Shown here one piece after another: positions 42,795-47,010 of a stretch of DNA of 47,010 nt (position 1 is its first letter; each line of letters begins with the position of its first letter). A program made the translations under genes and the position numbers. The notes beneath the pieces were generated by a model. The model was not told the DNA's origin. It made no database searches and saw nothing but the letters and a program-made list of their open reading frames with translations. Origin of the DNA: Sinomicrobium pectinilyticum. Its GTDB lineage: Bacteria > Bacteroidota > Bacteroidia > Flavobacteriales > Flavobacteriaceae. The stretch spans positions 1-47,010 of the forward strand of contig NZ_RJTM01000160.1 of assembly GCF_003725735.1 (NCBI RefSeq), given 5' to 3'.

Positions 42795-43847
42795 TCAATT
42801 TGTTTTATTCTTAAAAAGCAAAGCCAGATTTCTGACAAACCCGATCATTACGGCTGTCCAGGCCAACAGGGCCACATATATAAAATATTCGGGAATGGCC
42901 TTTAAAAAAGGGATTTCCAGGGCTTCGCTCAACCGGAAGGTACACACGGTATACATCCCGAGGGGGAAAACCATGGCCCAGTAAGTGGGATCATAACCCC
43001 CGGCCGAAACGGGTACCGGGACTTTCTTGATTACGTGCCGCCAGATCCCCAGGATGATAAGCAAGGGGATCCACCAGGTACCGGCTGTCCAGAAAAAGAG
43101 TGTAAACCCCTTGAGAAAAGGCAGTATCTCTGCTATGAAATTAAAACCCCCGGTGTGCAGGATCAGCATGGAACCTGCCAGCGTAGAAATGGCTGTAGCC
43201 CCCATGTTTATCCAATAGGGCGCTCCCAGTTCTTTAGCATTCAAAGAGAAAAAGGAAATGCGGTAAATAATGAGCGACATGATATAGAGGTAAAAAATAC
43301 ACCCTAGTAAAAACAGGCACAAGGCCACGAACAGGTATAGGTAGGCATGTTTTCCAAAATCCCCGGAAACAAATGATATCAGTACAGACAATGCCTGTAT
43401 GGCCACGATAATAACCAGCCAGGTACCATTAATCCCGTCTTTCAGGGATTTTTTGTCTTCGGTAACTGTAATGCTGTAAAAAAAGCTATACACAATTACC
43501 AGCCATGCGGTGGCGGCCACGAGGAGGATCACTTCGGCCAAGGCTACTGATTTCCGGAACAAAATAACCTGGTTTCCCACGATACAGAGAGCGGCCACTA
43601 TAGTAAAAAATCCCGGTCCCTTCTGGTAACTTTTCAGGTCTTCCAGTACCTGTGCGCGGAAAAAAACAAGCCTGTACACAAACAAAAGGCCAAGTACCGA
43701 AAGAAATACGAGATTCAGGTAAAAAAGCACACAGGCAAAAACTGTTAATCCTTCCAGCAATGAAGCTATGGAAATAATACCGGTGGCCATGACCAGGGCA
43801 AAATATGCAGGGAGAAGCGTTTTGATCCGGGAGCGTAGCAGGTTCAT
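42795..43847 (-). CDS. TDT-family (TehA/SLAC1-like) membrane transporter
   Basis: I start at the ATG at 43847 ([31 protein letters not shown]); the longer frame to 43874 lies at the predicted promoter. About ten membrane helices, with [30 protein letters not shown] and [19 protein letters not shown], match the TDT family (tellurite/C4-dicarboxylate transporters and SLAC1 anion channels). SLAC1 relatives conduct nitrate and chloride. Next to a nitrate-reductase-like operon, transport of nitrate or nitrite is plausible but not shown. Confidence 0.78.
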   Translation of the reverse strand: MNLLRSRIKTLLPAYFALVMATGIISIASLLEGLTVFACVLFYLNLVFLSVLGLLFVYRLVFFRAQVLEDLKSYQKGPGFFTIVAALCIVGNQVILFRKSVALAEVILLVAATAWLVIVYSFFYSITVTEDKKSLKDGINGTWLVIIVAIQALSVLISFVSGDFGKHAYLYLFVALCLFLLGCIFYLYIMSLIIYRISFFSLNAKELGAPYWINMGATAISTLAGSMLILHTGGFNFIAEILPFLKGFTLFFWTAGTWWIPLLIILGIWRHVIKKVPVPVSAGGYDPTYWAMVFPLGMYTVCTFRLSEALEIPFLKAIPEYFIYVALLAWTAVMIGFVRNLALLFKNKTN

Positions 43848-43871
43848 TATCAAAAGTTGTTGGTAGCCTAA

Positions 43872-43879
43872 CAAATGTA
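43872..43879 (-). promoter_or_regulatory. -7 element upstream of the TDT transporter gene
   Basis: CAAATGTA reads TACATTTG on the minus strand, a perfect TAnnTTTG. The start would be near 43866 and the leader about 19 nt. I see no ATGAY-N4-RTCAT site at the corresponding distance. Confidence 0.4.
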
Positions 43880-44019
43880 CGATTTTTCTTTGGATGTGTT
43901 AAAGCCCTCTACCTATATACCCGGAAATCCGTCACATCATCAGTTCACTGCTTATTGCGTATGGTATTCCACAAAATCCGGCCATCTTCCTATTTCACTT
44001 CCACTCCGCCGTCGGCATT

Positions 44020-44304
44020 TTAAAATAATACATAGCCGGCAATAACCACTATACTGGCAGACAAGCTTATCAGCAACGTATTAAAAACGAATCTCGGTCT
44101 CAATTGCGCAAGTACGGTGGTATTATAAGTCATCGCTACGGCCACGATGAGAAACAACTGGAGCATATGCCACATACCATAACCGTTCATCAGGATTAGC
44201 ATGGCTGCCACGGAACCCGCGCAACTGGAAGCTATAATACCAATGGTTACGGAAGCATAATACATCTCTTTAAATCTCGAAAAAAGTGTTTGATAGAGTT
44301 GCAT
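44020..44304 (-). CDS. Small membrane protein of unknown function
   Basis: The start is the ATG at 44304 (MQLYQTLFSRFKEMYYAS); the longer frame to 44355 reaches into the activator palindrome. The 94-residue product has three predicted helices (VTIGIIASSCAGSVAAMLILM, MLQLFLIVAVAMTYNTTVL, VFNTLLISLSASIVVIAGYVLF). I do not recognise the family. It has the clearest Crp/Fnr-type promoter in the window, so it is expected to be induced with the denitrification genes. Confidence 0.7.
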   Translation of the reverse strand: MQLYQTLFSRFKEMYYASVTIGIIASSCAGSVAAMLILMNGYGMWHMLQLFLIVAVAMTYNTTVLAQLRPRFVFNTLLISLSASIVVIAGYVLF

Positions 44305-44327
44305 AACCTTTACTTTAATATTTGCTG

Positions 44328-44374
44328 TAAAGGTATCACGGCAGTGTAACGCCACATATGATTTAAATCATATG
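44328..44374 (-). promoter_or_regulatory. Promoter of the small membrane protein with perfect Crp/Fnr-type palindrome
   Basis: CATATGATTTAAATCATATG at 44355-44374 is a perfect 20-bp palindrome containing ATGAT-TTAA-ATCAT (44358-44371). TAAAGGTA at 44328-44335 reads TACCTTTA on the minus strand (7 of 8), the same -7 as at the nos promoter. The dyad centre lies about 42 bp from the predicted start near 44322. Confidence 0.7.
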
Positions 44375-44380
44375 GCCAGA

Positions 44381-44977
44381 TCACCTGTAAAGCTTCCGCT
44401 TAACAATTTTAACTGCCCCCTTCTGTTCCAGGCACTTGCCGGCACGGATCACGGTTTCCACGCGCAGGCCCGTAAGGTCTGCTATCTGCTGGCGGGTGAG
44501 ATTTACTTTAAAGGAAAAGGGGGCCTCCAATCCATATACCTCTTTCTTGAGGTAATCCAGAATACGTAATATACGGTGTTCCGGTTCCTGACCGGACAAT
44601 TCGTTTGCCATAATGGCTTTGTAATATAACCTTTGGGCCAAAGCCCGGCTTATTTTCAGATGTTCTTCGGGATAAGCCACAAGTAACCTAAAAAGACCGG
44701 CCCCCGAAAGCCGGTAAATTCGGGTTCCGGTTAAAGCTTCGGCATTGGCAGGATAGGTTACATCGGCAAATAAGGGAGGTTCTCCGAAACTTTCACCGTC
44801 AGAAAATATTCCCTGAATAAACTCCTTTCCTTCCGAAGTAAAATTGTTCATTTTCACTTTCCCTGAAAGTATTTGATAATAGTTCTGTGCCCTTTGATTT
44901 TCCCTGAAAATCACCTCTCCCTTATCATAAGAAATGAGTTCCGCCCCATTATCCAGAAGTAGATCCGTAGTTATCAT
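44381..44977 (-). CDS. Crp/Fnr-family transcriptional regulator, candidate denitrification activator
   Basis: The 198-residue protein has a cyclic-nucleotide-binding-like beta-barrel (GEVIFRENQRAQNYYQILSG, SDGESFGEPPLFADVTYPANAEAL), a dimer helix and a winged HTH (LTRQQIADLTGLRVETVIRAGKCLEQKG). The recognition helix V-E-T-V-I-R keeps the Glu and Arg that in FNR and CRP contact G and its partner in TGA half-sites, but has Ile where FNR has Ser. No N-terminal cysteine cluster is present, so it is not an FNR-type oxygen sensor. A heme- or NO-responsive DNR-like mode is an option. A matching ATGAT-N4-GTCAT site upstream suggests autoregulation. Confidence 0.88.
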   Translation of the reverse strand: MITTDLLLDNGAELISYDKGEVIFRENQRAQNYYQILSGKVKMNNFTSEGKEFIQGIFSDGESFGEPPLFADVTYPANAEALTGTRIYRLSGAGLFRLLVAYPEEHLKISRALAQRLYYKAIMANELSGQEPEHRILRILDYLKKEVYGLEAPFSFKVNLTRQQIADLTGLRVETVIRAGKCLEQKGAVKIVKRKLYR

Positions 44978-45058
44978 TAATACCAGTTTGTAATTCTTAC
45001 AGGGTCCGCTTCAAGCAGACCGGAAATACAAAGAACACTAACAACCGGGAGCAATACT

Positions 45059-45072
45059 ATGATATTTGTCAT
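45059..45072. promoter_or_regulatory. Crp/Fnr-type site upstream of the crp/fnr gene
   Basis: ATGAT-ATTT-GTCAT fits ATGAY-N4-RTCAT exactly. It is centred about 88 bp upstream of the regulator ATG. The -7 candidate at the class II distance (CAAAGAAC, 45029-45036) matches at only 6 of 8 positions, so whether it activates or represses is open. Confidence 0.6.
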
Positions 45073-45483
45073 TTGCGGATAGCGCTAAACCACTATTGGT
45101 ATCAGTAAATTCTGATAAGCGGTGAAATTGCTCTTTGGTTACGGGTTAGTTGTGTAGCTATTCAGACAATATACATAAACCCGATAACTCATTAGCCTCA
45201 TAACCTTATAATTAAAACTTCACACATACCAAAGCGATCCCTGGGACTATCGGGAGCATTCAGAGATATACTTTTTTTATAAAAGATCCCTCAGTATTGT
45301 GATAAAGATCGGAATTTTGCTTTTTCCAGTCCGTTATATGCCGGTTTTTCCCGCATTTAATCCTCTAAAAGCGACAGAAACCCCGTGTTTTTGCAGGAAA
45401 AAGAAAAACATGGAAATAAAATTATGGGACCCGCAGAAGAATTGGTATCGAAGGACAATATCCACAGAGTCCCCCTTCGCATT
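45073..45483. other. Intergenic region without a convincing gene
   Basis: About 410 bp between the crp/fnr upstream region and the end of the glycosidase gene. The plus-strand frame at 45299-45508 overlaps the glycosidase end and has no recognisable content. I see no RNA gene or strong hairpin. Confidence 0.5.
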
Positions 45484-46797
45484 TTATTCATTCTCCCGAA
45501 GCAACTGAATAACATCAAATAAAACCCCCGCCGATCCTTTAAAGGTCGCGGAGCCCCTGGGTTCATTATCGACGGAATACCACTCATAGAAACCTTTGTT
45601 TTCTATCACCCTGGCAATCATCGGGCGGAGTTGCTCACGGGCTTCTTTTTCATAACCGTTTTCTATCAATACCTTAATCATTCTTCCGCCAAACCAGGTC
45701 CAGTCTCCCCCGTTTTGATAGCCATAAGGATGCATTCCACGGTTTTTAAAATAGCCTTCCGGGTAAGGCGGGTACAACGTTAGTCCTATACTCGCCGCAC
45801 CGGATTTTTTGACATTATCTGTCATCTTTTGCAGAGAGATTTTTATCTCTTCTTTGGAGAGTAACCCCGCCTCTATGGCCACGGCGGTACCCCCGTGATA
45901 ATAAATCTCATTTTCATCAAAATCCGGGGGAAAAGGAGAATCATCGGTATACAGGTGTGGTATGAATTTATGGCGGGAATCATCCCATAAATATTTCATG
46001 GTATTTTCAGCTATCCTATTTCTTACCGGCCTCCACTTTTGCTGCAACGAAGGAGCCATGTCCATCAAATTATCCAGGGCAATAAGAAACATGGCATTAT
46101 CATAAATATCCATAGCATAATGAGTGTCTTCCGTTATATACACCCCCCATTCGTGTTCCGGCTGAACATCACCCCAATCTGCGGTAGTGGCCCCGTATAC
46201 CAGTCCGTATTTTTCGTTGAACCGCTTTTCCAGCAAAAACTGCATAGCCATTTCCATACGCGATTCTATGCTCTTCCCTCCTGTCTTTTCCTGTAAAAAA
46301 TGAGTGTCGCCGGTAGATTTTATATACTTGTACACGGCCTGTACCAGCGAAGTCTCCTGGTCGGTCTCTACCGTATTTTTATGCCCCGCGTAATTTTCCT
46401 CCAGGTCCGTATACACATACTCGTAACCTCCCTCCGAAGCTTTGGCTTTTTGTTTAGGGATAAACCCGTCTACGATATTACCGTCGTTTCCCTGCAACCG
46501 GAAAAACACTCTCAGATTTTCTTTAAGCAATTCCTTCGTATGGACATGTGCCGCAAGGTTGATAAAAGTATTATAATCCCGTATCCAGACCTCCTGATAT
46601 CCTGCACCGGCATTAAAGCCATCTTTTATCACCTCAAGAGCCATCTGTTTTACGGTATCCAGGGAAGAATCCCGTATTATAACGGTGGTCGCAGATAATC
46701 CGGTTTCATTTTTAGTATGCTCCTTTCCGGAACGGCCACAGGCAAAACATAAAATGACAAGAAATGCCACACCGGCAGTTTTAGGTTTAATACCCAT
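45484..46797 (-). CDS. Lipoprotein six-hairpin (alpha/alpha)6 glycosidase
   Basis: The 437-residue protein has a lipoprotein signal (GVAFLVILCFACGRSG) and an alpha/alpha-toroid fold. Acidic and aromatic motifs typical of GH63/GH37-like and amylo-1,6-glucosidase-like enzymes are visible: GYQEVWIRDYNTFINLA near the N-terminus, YGATTADWGDVQ, YHGGTAVAIEAGLL, and NGGDWTWFGGRMIKVL followed by FYEWYSVDNEP near the C-terminus. It probably hydrolyses a gluco- or mannoside at the cell surface. The exact family and substrate are not determined. It has no glycan-utilisation partners in the window. Confidence 0.72.
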   Translation of the reverse strand: MGIKPKTAGVAFLVILCFACGRSGKEHTKNETGLSATTVIIRDSSLDTVKQMALEVIKDGFNAGAGYQEVWIRDYNTFINLAAHVHTKELLKENLRVFFRLQGNDGNIVDGFIPKQKAKASEGGYEYVYTDLEENYAGHKNTVETDQETSLVQAVYKYIKSTGDTHFLQEKTGGKSIESRMEMAMQFLLEKRFNEKYGLVYGATTADWGDVQPEHEWGVYITEDTHYAMDIYDNAMFLIALDNLMDMAPSLQQKWRPVRNRIAENTMKYLWDDSRHKFIPHLYTDDSPFPPDFDENEIYYHGGTAVAIEAGLLSKEEIKISLQKMTDNVKKSGAASIGLTLYPPYPEGYFKNRGMHPYGYQNGGDWTWFGGRMIKVLIENGYEKEAREQLRPMIARVIENKGFYEWYSVDNEPRGSATFKGSAGVLFDVIQLLRENE

Positions 46798-46807
46798 AAT
46801 TAAAAGT

Positions 46808-46827
46808 TCATATGTTTAAACATATGA
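46808..46827. promoter_or_regulatory. Perfect 20-bp palindrome upstream of the glycosidase gene
   Basis: TCATATGTTTAAACATATGA is self-complementary over 20 bp and ends 11 bp before the ATG. It shares the CATATG ends and TTTAAA centre with the site at 44355-44374 but lacks the TGAY/RTCA cores at the same spacing. It is likely an operator for a different regulator or a variant site. CAAATTTA at 46937-46944 is a perfect minus-strand -7 element further upstream. Confidence 0.55.
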
Positions 46828-46931
46828 CAAGATATAAAAAAATAATGATTAATTCTTCTGAGAAAAACAATGGCACTGAGAAGAGCGACTAACATTAGTC
46901 CGTACTTTACAGTCCCTTTACCCGTGTTTTC

Positions 46932-47010
46932 CTCCCCAAATTTATAGGGAGTAAAAATCACACCTTCTAAGAAGGTGGCTTTGGCTAGCCCCCATAGGGG
47001 ACCTCTATGG
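46932..47010. repeat. Hairpin-rich sequence at the right window edge
   Basis: CACCTTCT-A-AGAAGGTG (46961-46977, 8-bp arms), GGCTAGCC (46983-46990) and CCATAG-N7-CTATGG (46992-47010, with CCCC-ATA-GGGG inside its left part) follow one another. The cluster recalls the element at 2061-2150 in style but not in sequence. It is cut by the window end. Confidence 0.45.

Noticed and set aside
45299-45508. Plus-strand ORF of 69 codons
   Set aside because: Overlaps the end of the glycosidase gene and shows no protein-like features.

Overview
The window looks like a chromosomal segment of a member of the Bacteroidota, most likely a Flavobacteriaceae-type denitrifier. This is inferred from the TAnnTTTG-type -7 promoter elements, the absence of purine-rich ribosome binding sites, the Sec/lipoprotein-type (clade II) NosZ, the OprC/NosA-like TonB receptor and the protein families present. 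I could not run a database search, so no genus is claimed.

Left part (1-13.8 kb): an accessory and partly decayed region. It holds repeat-rich DNA (1-190), an esterase gene broken by one in-frame amber codon, a hairpin-rich intergenic element, a frameshifted acyl-CoA dehydrogenase gene, and a divergent 7.1-kb gene for a single-module, fully reducing type I polyketide synthase (KS-AT-DH-ER-KR-ACP plus an unassigned C-terminal domain). The PKS stop codon abuts the 3' half of a tRNA-Met(CAT) gene, followed by a terminator and a decayed tRNA-Val(GAC). This looks like the scar of a tRNA-targeted integration. A sulfatase gene and the in-situ relic of an esterase follow.

13.8-16.4 kb: a compact five-gene operon (ArsR regulator, SRPBCC protein, DoxX-like membrane protein, unknown protein, AraC regulator). 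Its promoter sits inside a nested inverted-repeat operator.

16.4-38 kb: anaerobic nitrogen-oxide respiration. It includes norB (quinol NO reductase) with a RIC/YtfE iron-sulfur repair gene, and an Rrf2/NsrR-like cluster regulator. The class III ribonucleotide reductase has its glycyl-radical domain encoded by a separate 53-aa gene, followed by nrdG. A copper-receptor/lipoprotein pair comes next. The nitrous oxide reductase set is cytochrome c, nosZ, a NosB-like gene, nosL, nosD, nosF and nosY, continuing through nadA, nadB and a heme-copper-oxidase-like membrane protein, with several overlapping stop/start pairs.

38-45 kb, on the minus strand: an operon for a nitrate-reductase-like molybdenum enzyme with a four-cluster ferredoxin, a Tat-type Rieske protein, a small two-TM protein and a NarI/DsrM-like cytochrome b. 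Upstream are a TDT-family transporter, a small membrane protein and a Crp/Fnr regulator. The window ends with a lipoprotein six-hairpin glycosidase.

The unifying signal is the motif ATGAY-N4-RTCAT. I see it upstream of norB, the copper receptor, the nos cytochrome c, the small membrane protein and the crp/fnr gene itself. At the first four the centre is about 42 bp from the start predicted from a -7 element, the class II activator geometry. This points to a local Crp/Fnr regulon joining NO detoxification, N2O respiration and copper supply. No nitrite reductase gene (nirS or nirK) is in the window.
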